NCBI GenBank assembly: GCA_048013815.1
Contig: CM106585.1
Location: 23,002,001-23,066,000 of the forward strand
Direction: 5' to 3'
DNA length: 64,000 bases
Source: Setoptus koraiensis
Taxonomy: Eukaryota; Arthropoda
Shown: positions 10,306-20,127 of the stretch, piece after piece
Numbering within the stretch: the first letter of the stretch is position 1
Layout of the letters: each line of letters starts with the position of its first letter
Position numbers and translations under genes: made by a program
The notes under the pieces: model-generated
What the model saw: only the letters and a program-made list of their open reading frames with translations
Databases searched by the model: none
Told to the model about the DNA's origin: nothing

Positions 10306-12138
10306 CTAAAATTTAGCTCCCTGTGTCACTTGTTGAGCTGGTTGCTGGAAGTTCTGTTGCTGTTGTTGTTGTTGGGGCTGTTGTTGCTGCTGCTGTTGTG
10401 GCAGTTGTTGTTGTTGTTGTTGTTGTTGTGGAGGTGCCTGGAAATTTTGTTGCTGTTGCGGGGGTTGCAGAGGTGGGGCCTGTTGTTGTTGTTGTTGCTG
10501 TTGTTGTTGTTGTGGCTGCTGCGGCTGTTGTTGTTGTTGTGGCTGTTGTTGCTGCGGAATCGATGCGATCGGTTGCTGTTGTTGTTGCGGAATCGCTGCG
10601 ATCGGTTGCTGCTGTTGTTGCGGTGCCGCAATAGGTTGTTGTTGCTGCTGATAATTGACCGCAGGTTGCTGGTAAGCAGCCTGCTGGTGATATGCCGCCT
10701 GTGGTTGCTGATAAGCCATCTGCTGTTGCTGAGGTGGTGGAACCTGTTGTTGATGCTGGGGCTGGAGTGGTTGTTGTCCTAGTTGATGTTGGGGCTGTTG
10801 TTGGTAATTGACAACCGGTTGCTGGTAACCAGCGGCTTGCTGGTGATATGCAGCTGCTTGTTGATAGGCCATATGTTGTTGCTGTTGTATCATTTGTTGC
10901 GCTTGTGGGTGGTTTGGATCAACCTGATATCCGTAGTATTGACTCGGGTGAGCGTTGTGAGGCATATCTAGACCCCAGTTAGGAAGATGCAGTTGCTGTG
11001 GATAGTTAACGTAAGCCTCGGGATTATAGTAACCATGTGTTTGTACTTTGTCACGATTTCTTCCGTAGTCTTCGAGCTCCTTCTCAGTGTATGCCTTTTG
11101 TTTCGACAGATCTTCCCAGCCTTCATCACGTCTGAATTCTGGGCGATGACTGTAATCAAGAAATTCTTTGCGACTTATGAGTCCGTCTTTGTCGGTATCC
11201 ATCTCCTTATAAAGATGTTCTCTCATTCTATTGTATTCCTCCTCCATTTCATTTGGGTCATCTTCTGGATTGTTCGGATCATAGAGTTTTTCAATCTCTT
11301 GTTTAAGCAACAACCTGACCTCGTTCTGGTCCCAGTAATTGTTGGCATCTGTGTCGCGTAGAGAGAAAAATGTATTTGGATTGAATTCCTCTTTGGGTAG
11401 ATGATCCTTTTTCACCCAAACATCCTCCAATTGTTTTTGGCTACCGGGATGGTGTATTTTTTCATGTTGATCATGTTTCTTTTTCAATTCTTCTTTCAGT
11501 CTAATGGCCTCTTGCTTCTGAGTCTCGTTCATCATTTTGAGACTTTCCTGGAATTGATATTCCTTTTCCATCTCATACTTGGCAAAATCATCACGTCTTT
11601 CCTTATCAATTTTCTCAAGATCATTAGTGGCAGCCACCATAAGCTTGTGAAGATCTTTAGTGTCGAAGAATGTTGCATGTGAGCCCAAATGTTCTGGTAA
11701 TTGACTCAATGATGCGCCCAGTGTTCTCCATCTTCTTGAAGAATCGGACCCATGAAGAGGCTCTTGATAGCGGTCAATTTCATTTTTTCTTGTAGCCAAA
11801 TCTCTGAGACGTTTAATTTCGAGATATTTCAATTCGTTTAACCTTTTTCTAACATCTTCATGTACATGCTTGAGTTGATCTGCTACTTTACCGGACTTAA
11901 TGTCTTTGACATCCATTGTTTTAATAGTTTCGGTAAATTTCTGGTCCTTGTCTAAGGCCGCCACAACCTCCTTTAGATATTTGCCATAATGAAGTCCTAG
12001 CTCCTCGAAATCCTGTTCGGATGCAGCCGGCTGATTTGGTTGCTGTTGCTGTTGGTCTGCATTGCTAATTAATGAGATCAATAATATCAAATATATTGCT
12101 GATGTAAAAAACAACAATATGTTATTGGAATAGGTCAT
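10306..12138 (-). CDS. NUCB: Nucleobindin (NUCB1/2) with long glutamine-rich tail
   Basis: A single exon of 610 codons. A signal peptide occupies about residues 1-26 (hydrophobic core FFTSAIYLILLISLIS). It is followed by the nucleobindin N-terminal helix block (GLHYGKYLKEVV, LDKDQKF), a basic coiled-coil segment (RLNELKYLEIKRLRDL) and charged helices. Two EF-hands follow at about 262-290 (NTFFSLRDTDANNYWDQNEV) and about 310-335 (MDTDKDGLISRKEF), separated by an acidic region. The second loop has a canonical DxDxDG pattern; the first is less regular (DTDANNYWDQNE). Residues from about 375 to the end are Q/P/Y/A-rich with repeated AYQQ, AAYHQQ and PQQQQ units, much longer than in vertebrates. 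Nucleobindins are Golgi or secreted calcium-binding proteins that interact with G-alpha subunits. Confidence 0.92.
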   Translation of the reverse strand: MTYSNNILLFFTSAIYLILLISLISNADQQQQQPNQPAASEQDFEELGLHYGKYLKEVVAALDKDQKFTETIKTMDVKDIKSGKVADQLKHVHEDVRKRLNELKYLEIKRLRDLATRKNEIDRYQEPLHGSDSSRRWRTLGASLSQLPEHLGSHATFFDTKDLHKLMVAATNDLEKIDKERRDDFAKYEMEKEYQFQESLKMMNETQKQEAIRLKEELKKKHDQHEKIHHPGSQKQLEDVWVKKDHLPKEEFNPNTFFSLRDTDANNYWDQNEVRLLLKQEIEKLYDPNNPEDDPNEMEEEYNRMREHLYKEMDTDKDGLISRKEFLDYSHRPEFRRDEGWEDLSKQKAYTEKELEDYGRNRDKVQTHGYYNPEAYVNYPQQLHLPNWGLDMPHNAHPSQYYGYQVDPNHPQAQQMIQQQQHMAYQQAAAYHQQAAGYQQPVVNYQQQPQHQLGQQPLQPQHQQQVPPPQQQQMAYQQPQAAYHQQAAYQQPAVNYQQQQQPIAAPQQQQQPIAAIPQQQQQPIASIPQQQQPQQQQQPQQPQQQQQQQQQQQAPPLQPPQQQQNFQAPPQQQQQQQQLPQQQQQQQPQQQQQQQNFQQPAQQVTQGAKF

Positions 12139-13577
12139 GTTGATCGCCTGATAATATCAGTATAATTTTCGCCACTTCTACTACTGCTGTCACTAGTACT
12201 GGTACTACTAGATGCTATAATTGATGGTGATAATAATACTAAGATCTTGTATATGTTTATCGGCTGATAATTATGAAAATAATAACAATTAATGTTAGCT
12301 TTAAGGTAGCTCTATTCTCTTTTACTGTATTTCACTATGTATTAATGAAATTATCAATACCATATGGATGTTTCGGATTGAAGGATGATAATAATAAAAG
12401 TAGTAGTTGTTGAGATATTTTACCAACAATAATAATGATAATAGTAATAATATCGGCTATTAATAGTTAAATAGGTTAGTGTATGAAGGCCAACCTAATG
12501 CACACTAGCAGACAGGGTAGAAATTAAAAATGGTGATGGCGTCTGCACTTAAGCATCGTCATGTTTAGCTTATCCTTTTTCCTGCCCTTGTCTGCACAAA
12601 AATTTTGTTCGCCAGTCATTGCACTATCTCTCACCAGCCATGTATAATCACAGCTCATATACACACATGTACAGGTACGGTGACAGCAAGCGAACTGCTC
12701 CGATCTGCTCCAAACTGCACAAACACACACACACATGATTGCATGTGCGCAGTTATACTTTACACATCATCTAACACTATATCCTGCTGATGTAACTGCC
12801 AATCAAAAATAGCCGGCTCAATATACAATCAGGTGTGTAATTTGTTCATATCAGTCCCTACGAGTGTGTAAGTTTTACCTATAGTGGTCATGCAACAATA
12901 CATGTGCATCTTGCCATCAAACTGGACATCCATTCTGTACCAGCTCTCATCCTGGACTTTGATTGAGTCAAGACCAAATGCTTACCCACAACTGAATTCG
13001 TCAATTTATCATTAGTCGACTTGGTTGAACACTACTATTGATCGAAATGGGTTAAAATTTAGCTGGTTGATTCACTGAACGAATAGCAGTAACATTCCAG
13101 AGATGTCTTTCGACAATGATTTTGACAGTTAAACTTTTAGTCGATGACCACACGTGCAGGTCGTGATCATTGCATCGCAACCACAATCTCTCGTTGGAGG
13201 AAAGATTAGTAGATAGTTGCGAGTATATAGCGTCACTCGCGACTTCGCACCCCTGTGCCTCAGCTTCCGAAGAGTTCGACAAAACTAGTAGGGAATCTAA
13301 TTTCAACATAGAATGAAGACAAAAAGCAATCAGCTGTTCGCTGCAAAACGCTACACAAAGCCTTCATGCCATCACAAGGTGTGCACTGATAGGTGTCATG
13401 GAAGATGTCAGACAGGATCGATTTGCGTTCAAATTTAAAAATTATATCATATAATATGATAAATATCAATGACCAGCTACAACAACAACAGTAGCAACAA
13501 GAGCACCGTGTTACATCAGATATCTAGTTCACATCCGAAACGATCACATCGCATATAATATTATTTCTCAAGTCAAC
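12139..13577. other. Divergent intergenic region, nucleobindin / TYW5
   Basis: Upstream region shared by nucleobindin (-) and TYW5 (+). It has AT-rich triplet runs of TAA/ATA type at 12215-12460 and a short (AC)n tract at about 12721-12735. Short frames here carry no recognisable domain. Confidence 0.4.
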
Positions 13578-14552
13578 ATGTTGAGGAAATCTATACCAAT
13601 CGCAATATACGATAAACCTGATGAATTTGTATTTAATGAGATTCAGCGAATCGGAGAACCAGCTCTTATGAAGCACTGTGACTTCGGCGAGTGTTTTGGT
13701 CAATGGAATCCGGAGTATTTGTCGGAAAAAATCGGGGACAAAATTGTCAATATACACACATCAAAGTATAGTAATTTGAACTTCGTCGAAAAAAACTTTA
13801 CCTACAAACGTATTAAATTCAACGAATTCATGAGAAACTTGATTGCTCCTGTAAAAGATGACGGACTTGGAGACTATCTTTACCTGCGTTCTACTAGTGA
13901 CGACATCAGATCACGGCAAGCGACTAGGATAGAACAATCTTTTCCGTCGATAGCCAAAGATCTAGAGCCGCCCTCTTTTATTCCGTATTCTTCCGATAAA
14001 TCAAAAGATTCAGCGAAATACTTTTCTAGTGTTCTGAGGATAGCATCTAATAATGTTCAGATATGGACTCATTTCGACTTATACGACAACGTTCTTTGCC
14101 AGGTGATGGGAACAAAAAGGGTAGTTTTGTTCAAACCAAATGATTTAAAATATTTGTATATTGTTGGAGACAAGTCGCTAATAGAGGATCCGGAGAATGT
14201 CGATCTAGAGAGGTTTCCAAAATATGTAAAGTCTACACCGTACTATTGTATACTCAGACCAGGAGATGCTCTGTTCATACCAGGTTTGTGGTGGCACAAT
14301 ATCAAAACGTTGGACAATCAAGAAACTTCGCAAGATCCATGTTCGATAGGATTCAATATTTTCTGGAGGGAAATTCGAGTTGACGACAACTTGTTCGATC
14401 CTGTTGATGTTTATGGCAATAAGAATCTCTTACCCATGAATACTGCCTCTGCATATACCGATAAAGCGGTGGCTGCCCTCCGAAAAATCCCTGACAAATA
14501 CCGTCAATTTTATCTCTTGATGTTGATACAAAAACTGAAACATAATATTTAA
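13578..14552 (+). CDS. TYW5: TYW5-like JmjC tRNA wybutosine hydroxylase
   Basis: A single exon of 324 codons, about the length of human TYW5 (315). The cupin/JmjC core shows the Fe(II) triad H165-x-D167 (WTHFDLYDNV) and H240 (GLWWHN). It also has TYW5-specific surroundings: FSSVLRIASNNVQIWTHFD, the strand QVMGTKRVVLF followed by LKYLYIVGDKS, GDALFIPGLWWHN, and DVYGNKN near the end. TYW5 uses 2-oxoglutarate, oxygen and iron to hydroxylate the wybutosine side chain at position 37 of tRNA-Phe. HSPBAP1 and JMJD5 are related alternatives, but the YGNK ending and order of motifs favour TYW5. The ATG at 13578 is the first in frame. Confidence 0.9.
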   Translation: MLRKSIPIAIYDKPDEFVFNEIQRIGEPALMKHCDFGECFGQWNPEYLSEKIGDKIVNIHTSKYSNLNFVEKNFTYKRIKFNEFMRNLIAPVKDDGLGDYLYLRSTSDDIRSRQATRIEQSFPSIAKDLEPPSFIPYSSDKSKDSAKYFSSVLRIASNNVQIWTHFDLYDNVLCQVMGTKRVVLFKPNDLKYLYIVGDKSLIEDPENVDLERFPKYVKSTPYYCILRPGDALFIPGLWWHNIKTLDNQETSQDPCSIGFNIFWREIRVDDNLFDPVDVYGNKNLLPMNTASAYTDKAVAALRKIPDKYRQFYLLMLIQKLKHNI

Positions 14553-15154
14553 TTAAAATAATGACATCTTACAGTATCGTTTCATGGTATCGCATCCGGC
14601 CACTTGTGTACCGGAGTAGTGACAATCTCCAGCGATTTCCAATCATATCGATTTAAATTATCTCATCATAGTTGCTAATAGATAGTTTCTTGGATCAATT
14701 CATGGGGCAGCGAGTCTAGTTCGGCTTAGGTAGAGATTCTGAAGCAGAAGAATTTGATATCAAATATTGGACTCGTCAGGAGTTGTATCTCAACTTTTCT
14801 CTTCATAGTAAAGATTCAATTCATAATGATTAAGACATAAGTTTGATAAGTGATGAAACTCATCAAACGCCTTTACACAATGCATGTGACATTTTACACA
14901 ATTGTAATTCCCGCGATCGACGTGCTGCATCACGCTTTGAGGAGTGGAGCGCTCGTGCAAAACTTCAGCTGCTAATCTTTATTTAATAAAAACATGTGAG
15001 TCCTTTCTCACAAAGTTCGATCGCAATCAATGTATATAAATAAACTCAATGACTTTGAAGCATTTGTAGTATCGTTTGCCAGAACTTATCAGTTACAAAT
15101 AATCTAATAGGATTCTGATGGTTTCGAGTTTCTCACATCTACTAGATTAACAGA
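14553..15154. other. Spacer between TYW5 and mitofusin
   Basis: Contains possible TYW5 polyadenylation signals (ATTAAA at about 14554, AATAAA at 14985-14990) and the mitofusin promoter. No coding sequence recognised. Confidence 0.4.
15033..15040 (+). promoter_or_regulatory. Candidate TATA box for mitofusin
   Basis: TATATAAA lies 115 bp before the mitofusin start codon. An arthropod-type initiator-like TCAGTT occurs at about 15088, farther than the usual 30 bp, so either a different start site is used or the match is chance. Confidence 0.3.
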
Positions 15155-17537
15155 ATGGCTACAATCCTGAATACAAGAAATAATGAATTGTTTACAAATG
15201 GAGACATGCCAGACGCATCACCGTTGAGATTATTTGGAGATGCCAAGGATAAAATCAATAAGCTCTATGACAAGCTTGGAGTTTGCATAGATAAGGCAAA
15301 CAAATTCCTATCGAGAGAAGATCTTGAGGATGGTATTATTTCACAAGAAGAGTTGGGAAGATTGAGTAAGCTCAATCAAACAATCTATGACATACGAACT
15401 GTCCTCAGTAGAGATCAGATGAAAGTGGCTTTCTTTGGTAGGACATCAAATGGGAAAAGTAGTGTGATAAATGCTATATTGCAGGACAGAATATTACCTA
15501 CAGGTATAGGACACACAACTAATTGTTTTCTCGAGATCCAAGGAATCAAAGAGGATGAAGCTTATCTCATCGTTGGTGGGCAAGAACGAAGAAGCATACA
15601 ATCAGTAGCTCATCTGGCTAATGCTTTGAGGTCCAATCGTCTCGAGGATTCATCTTTGGTTAGTATCCACTGGCCAGTTGCAAAGTGCCCCCTCCTGAAA
15701 TTTGATGTGGTCCTGGTCGATAGCCCTGGCGTGGATGTCGACAAAGATGTAGATGGATGGATTGACAAACATTGTCTGGATGCGGACGTTTTTGTTCTTG
15801 TATCAAACGCTGAATCCACCTTGATGCAGAGAGAAAAAGAGTTTTTTCACAAAGTCAACGAGAAACTGTCGAAACCAAATATCTTCATTCTGAATAATAG
15901 ATGGGATGCCTCTGTTGGTGAAATCGATGCTGACAGTGTGCGGAAGCAGCACCAAGACAGAGCAGTTGAGTTTTTGAGCGATGAGCTCAAGATCATACCC
16001 CGCAGTGAAGCTCCTCAGAGGATTTACTTTGTTTCTGCCAAAGAAGTGTTGGATACTAGGACAAATAAAGAATTCGTCAAGTATGATGGATACCAAACTA
16101 GATTTGATGAGTTCTTAGAGTTCGAAAAGAACTTCGAGGAGTGTTTATCTAAGTCGGCAGTCAAGACAAAATTTAAGCAGCACACAGATCGTGGTCGAGC
16201 TACTATGAATGAACTCACTGCTTTGCTGGACAGAATCCTTGATGAGTCACTGAATGCCATCAATTCTAAAGAAAAACACTTCCAGGACAAAACAAAATCT
16301 AGGCAATTTATCGAAGAAAATTTTCATGAGACTACAAATGTAGTTAAACATCAAATTGAATCTACTGGGACACGAATAGATGAAATGGCCGCCAAAACAT
16401 TAAATGATGAGATTCGAAAACTCAACCTAGTGATAGATGATTTTCATGTCCGATTTTCATCTGAGTCGGCTGCATTATCCTCTTATAAATCGCAATTAAA
16501 CTTGCATGTAGAAAAACAACTTGGCGAGAATTTACGAATCAAACTTTCACGGATAGTATCGCAGCACGTCGGCAGGGCTCACCGCGAAATGGTCGACAAA
16601 ATAACACCACTCCTATCTGAGACGAGAAAACAGAACAACACAAGTAATTTCCAAAAAGATTACGATTTCGACGGATTGTTCAACTTACCAAACTGTTCCA
16701 CTCTGTTTATTGACTTTCAAGAAGATTTGGAGTTTAGATTTTCTCTGGGGATCGTATCAATCATACAGAGATTCCAGAATAAATTCATGGACAGGCATGT
16801 GACATATAACAAGAGACCAATAGATACAAAACAGGGTGACTTGGATTTGGTCAATTCTTCTTCTGTTTCTCAGAACCAAGAAATCAGATCGACAGGTGTT
16901 GATTTTTTGGCCACTTTAGAGAGAACAATACTTATTGCTCCACAATCTCAAACGACCATAGGTTCTCTAGCAGTGGGCGGAGTATTGGTCAGGACTGTTG
17001 GATGGCGATTTATCATAGCAACAGCAACTATATATGGTGCTTTATATATGTACGAATATCTCACTTGGACAGACTCAGCAAAGGAGCGTGCTTTCAAAAA
17101 ACAATATGTCCGACATGCGACAAAAAAGTTGAGGTTCTACATAGATGCCACGAGTAATAACATCTCTTATAATGTTAAACGGTAAGCAATTTTTCAGTTT
17201 TATATATATATATCCTTCTTCTGTCACATCAATGATTACTGACAATTTGAATGATTGTATTTCTGATCTTCTCCCACATTCTCTTTCTTCGAATAACGAA
17301 AACTCTTCTAACAATTCTCAACACAATCTCGTATTTAGTGAACTAAATTCGACCTTATTGAGCCTTGACAAGTTGATTCTTGAAGAGAAACAGGAGATCG
17401 AGGAATCTATTTCTGGCCTTAAGCAATCGTTGGACAAGCTTGAAATTTGCAAGAGCTTTACAATAAGGTTACTAGAAGACACAAAACTAATAATAGGTGA
17501 ATTGGAGGCCTTCGCAGGATCTTTTTTATCATTCTAG
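15155..17537 (+). CDS. Marf: Mitofusin (outer-membrane mitochondrial fusion GTPase)
   Basis: Two exons, 15155..17181 and 17339..17537, joined in phase 2 (ACG/GTAAGC to atttag/T), give 741 residues, matching MFN2 (757). The GTPase domain has the P-loop G95-RTSN-GKS, the switch DSPGVDVD near residue 188, and NNRWD near 247 for guanine specificity. HR1 follows. The two-pass hydrophobic segment lies at about 600-640 (GGVLVRTVGWRFIIATATIY, then GALYMYEYL). The second exon supplies the C-terminal HR2 coiled coil (LDKLILEEKQEIEESISGL and following). Without splicing the frame stops just after the membrane anchor and loses HR2, which supports the intron. It tethers and fuses mitochondrial outer membranes. 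AATAAA at 17582-17587 is 45 bp past the stop. Confidence 0.93.
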
Positions 17538-17581
17538 TGTTTGTTGTTCCATATCGATCTCTAGAGGCGTTAGTGATACGA

Positions 17582-17587
17582 AATAAA
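17582..17587 (+). promoter_or_regulatory. Polyadenylation signal of mitofusin
   Basis: AATAAA 45 bp beyond the mitofusin stop, in the 103-bp gap to the stop of the opposing Ttd14-like gene. Confidence 0.5.
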
Positions 17588-17640
17588 CTTATATCATACA
17601 CACACTTGCTCGCTTGGCTAGCTACTGCATCATTAATATA

Positions 17641-18276
17641 TTAGTAGCTAGTCCTCGCTATCTTACAACAGACAACACCTATCAAACGATTCAATTTTGT
17701 CTCAAAATCTGTTGAATTGTCTATCACTTCTAAATAAGGATGCCCTATCCATGCTTCGCCAGTAGCTTGATCTCTTAATCTTGCCAATTCTAATCCCTCT
17801 GTCCGGCATGGGTTCTCCTCCACTGTATAGAAATCTTCTGCTCCATTAGCTGTCGTAACTAAATGTACAACTTGATCATATCTGTTATCTCTTAAATCAA
17901 CAGAATTCAAACTATTCCTTTTGAGCACTCTATCCCAGGCCTCTTCGGCCATGTAGGCACGGGCGTCCATTGTGCCACGATCACATATAACCAAACAATC
18001 TTGCTTACACTTTTTAGCTAATCTAAAAAAGACTTCCTCTGTTCTCATCATGCATAATAGAAGGTCCTCTTGGAAATCCTCGGCCTCTATCTCGTCCAAT
18101 TGATTGAAATCCACGCCACCTTGCAATAGATGAGTCGCTGTTTCAGGTACCCTATACACCTTCCATCCCATATTCTCAAAGAAAGTACTTAATCTGGCCT
18201 GACCTTTCGTTTTTCCACTACAAGGGCCACCAGTAAGCACTAGCTTGTGTATACGTTTTGCCGGTTGATCCATCAT
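17641..18276 (-). CDS. Ttd14-like P-loop (AAA_28/NadR-type) protein, short form
   Basis: A 211-residue single exon matching the N-terminal half of TRPL translocation defect protein 14 (Ttd14). The P-loop GGPCSGKTKGQARL is followed by FFENMGWKVYRVPETATHLL, CDRGTMDARAY, LRDNRYDQVVHLVTTANGAE, DFYTVEENPCRTEG and GHPYLEVIDNSTDFE. In flies Ttd14 binds GTP and phosphoinositides, takes part in TRPL trafficking, and continues into a CYTH-like C-terminal domain (about 475 residues). Here the frame stops about five residues after the VCCKI motif, so that domain is missing. A GTAAGA donor-like hexamer overlaps the VCCKI codons, but downstream DNA is the mitofusin gene on the other strand and offers no obvious exon. 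A divergent short paralogue is the simplest reading. Confidence 0.82.
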   Translation of the reverse strand: MMDQPAKRIHKLVLTGGPCSGKTKGQARLSTFFENMGWKVYRVPETATHLLQGGVDFNQLDEIEAEDFQEDLLLCMMRTEEVFFRLAKKCKQDCLVICDRGTMDARAYMAEEAWDRVLKRNSLNSVDLRDNRYDQVVHLVTTANGAEDFYTVEENPCRTEGLELARLRDQATGEAWIGHPYLEVIDNSTDFETKLNRLIGVVCCKIARTSY

Positions 18277-19524
18277 GATACTTTAGATGTTGCGATCTTG
18301 ATGATAATGTAGATTGATAAAACAACAACACCTATAGTATGATAGTGAGATAATGATTAATGTCACCGATATGGTGGGCGTAAAATTTTGAGCGCCAAAT
18401 TGGAAAGCAATCAGCTAGACGTATAGCGCATAGAGTCTAGACTGCGCAAACTAAACTGTCTGGATAAGTATTAATATAATATATATATAGATAAATATAT
18501 ATGTATATATACTACACACAGTAATAATACCTTTATAATATCGCGTAACAATTACGCCATCTATGAGGCGGTGCGCGTGTTAGTGGCTTGCTAATAGAGG
18601 TTACAAGGTTCAATAGTGTAACGACATACAGTTAGATATACTATATACTACAAAATGGCGCTATATACTTGAGCTAGGCAATATGGTATATATACGTGTA
18701 TTATATAAAACATGTACATAAGAAACGTGCTCTAGATCGACGATGTATGTGGTGTCTGGGTAGAAACTCTTTTTGTGTTATATATAAATATATATATAGA
18801 TTTGTGGTATATGTGAGTTCACAATTATGATGATGATTATGTTGCTGTTGCTGTGATTGTACAATACATAATGCTGCTAGATACGAATGCTCCCGAGTTG
18901 TAATGTTTAATGTGAGAACACAATTCTTATTAACCTTACTACTATTACTTTATTTCATTTCAACTAGCAAAGCAGTCTGACTTCATCTATGAGTCACTTT
19001 GAAAAAATAACTCACAAGAAACGAGTTGGAGACACAATGGCGAGATTTTAAGTATAGCCAATGCTTTATTATCATTGCTCATCTTCTCAAATATCGCTCA
19101 TTAGATATTTGAGAAAGCATTGAGTCAGTTATGGCCAGCATGCATGAATATAAAAATAAGACAGATTAGTAATCAAGACGAGGAGTAAATCAAGATTTAT
19201 ATATTTCTTTCGATATGTGATAATAATATGTATGTGGTATTTATTTAATTAGTAATACAATAAATGTGATTTAACTTGACGATATGATATAGTTCATTTT
19301 TCAGTGTGATTCAATACAAATTCTACTGCTGACAAGCACACAATGAGATGGATGCTATAGTACTAATTTACTCATGATCTTTTTGATTATCGTTCGACCG
19401 GATGGAAGTATACTTGTCTACTTTATACTCCCCTTGAGCCCTTCCTCTGACCGTCTCTCTCTCCCTACTGCTCGTATACTTTTATCAACTTTATAGTTGA
19501 TTCTATCATCTTAATCATCGTTGG
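18277..19524. other. AT-rich spacer, Ttd14-like 5' region to mask 3' region
   Basis: Alternating TA/AT runs at 18480-18520 and 18780-18810. Likely mask polyadenylation signal is TTTATT at 19240-19245 (AATAAA on the gene strand), about 280 bp after the mask stop. No coding sequence recognised. Confidence 0.4.
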
Positions 19525-20086
19525 TCATTCATAGGTGTGCTCTGTTTGGTGCAGACGTGAATGATCGGCGTTCAAAGGTCTACTACCAATCGTTGTATTA
19601 AAATCATTCTGATGATGGAGATAACTACTATGAGCGATATTCATGGCTGAATTGACATTCAGACTGTTTACAGAGCCGACAATAGGATCGTGATGCTGAA
19701 GAGTCCTTGAATGATGCTGGTGCTCATTTGGTGAGTTGGTAGATTGCATTGATACAGCTGATTGTAGATAAGCCAACTGACTAATCCATTCACTGGTGTC
19801 CAAGTGATTGACCCAAGAGTTAATTGACGAGTTACTGAGATTGACGATGCCACTACTTTCAGTGTTGTTTGACAACACATCTCGATTCACCGAGCTGAGA
19901 ACATTAGTAACAGGCACAATGTTGGGATTATTAGTATGAACATGATTAGAAGTAGTGTGATTAGTTGGTTGGGAAGTAGTCGAATTCACAGTCGATATTG
20001 AAACCGGATTCTTTCTACGTTCGGTGCCTATTGGCCGGGGTAGATGTTTACTAAGGTCATGATTCTGTTGCTGGTTCTGCTGCTGC

Positions 20087-20127
<41 letters not shown>

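Noticed and set aside
10273-10971. Leucine- and valine-rich plus-strand frames
   Set aside because: Antisense shadows of the glutamine-coding CAA/CAG runs of nucleobindin. The same applies at 4198-4398 opposite RBM12.
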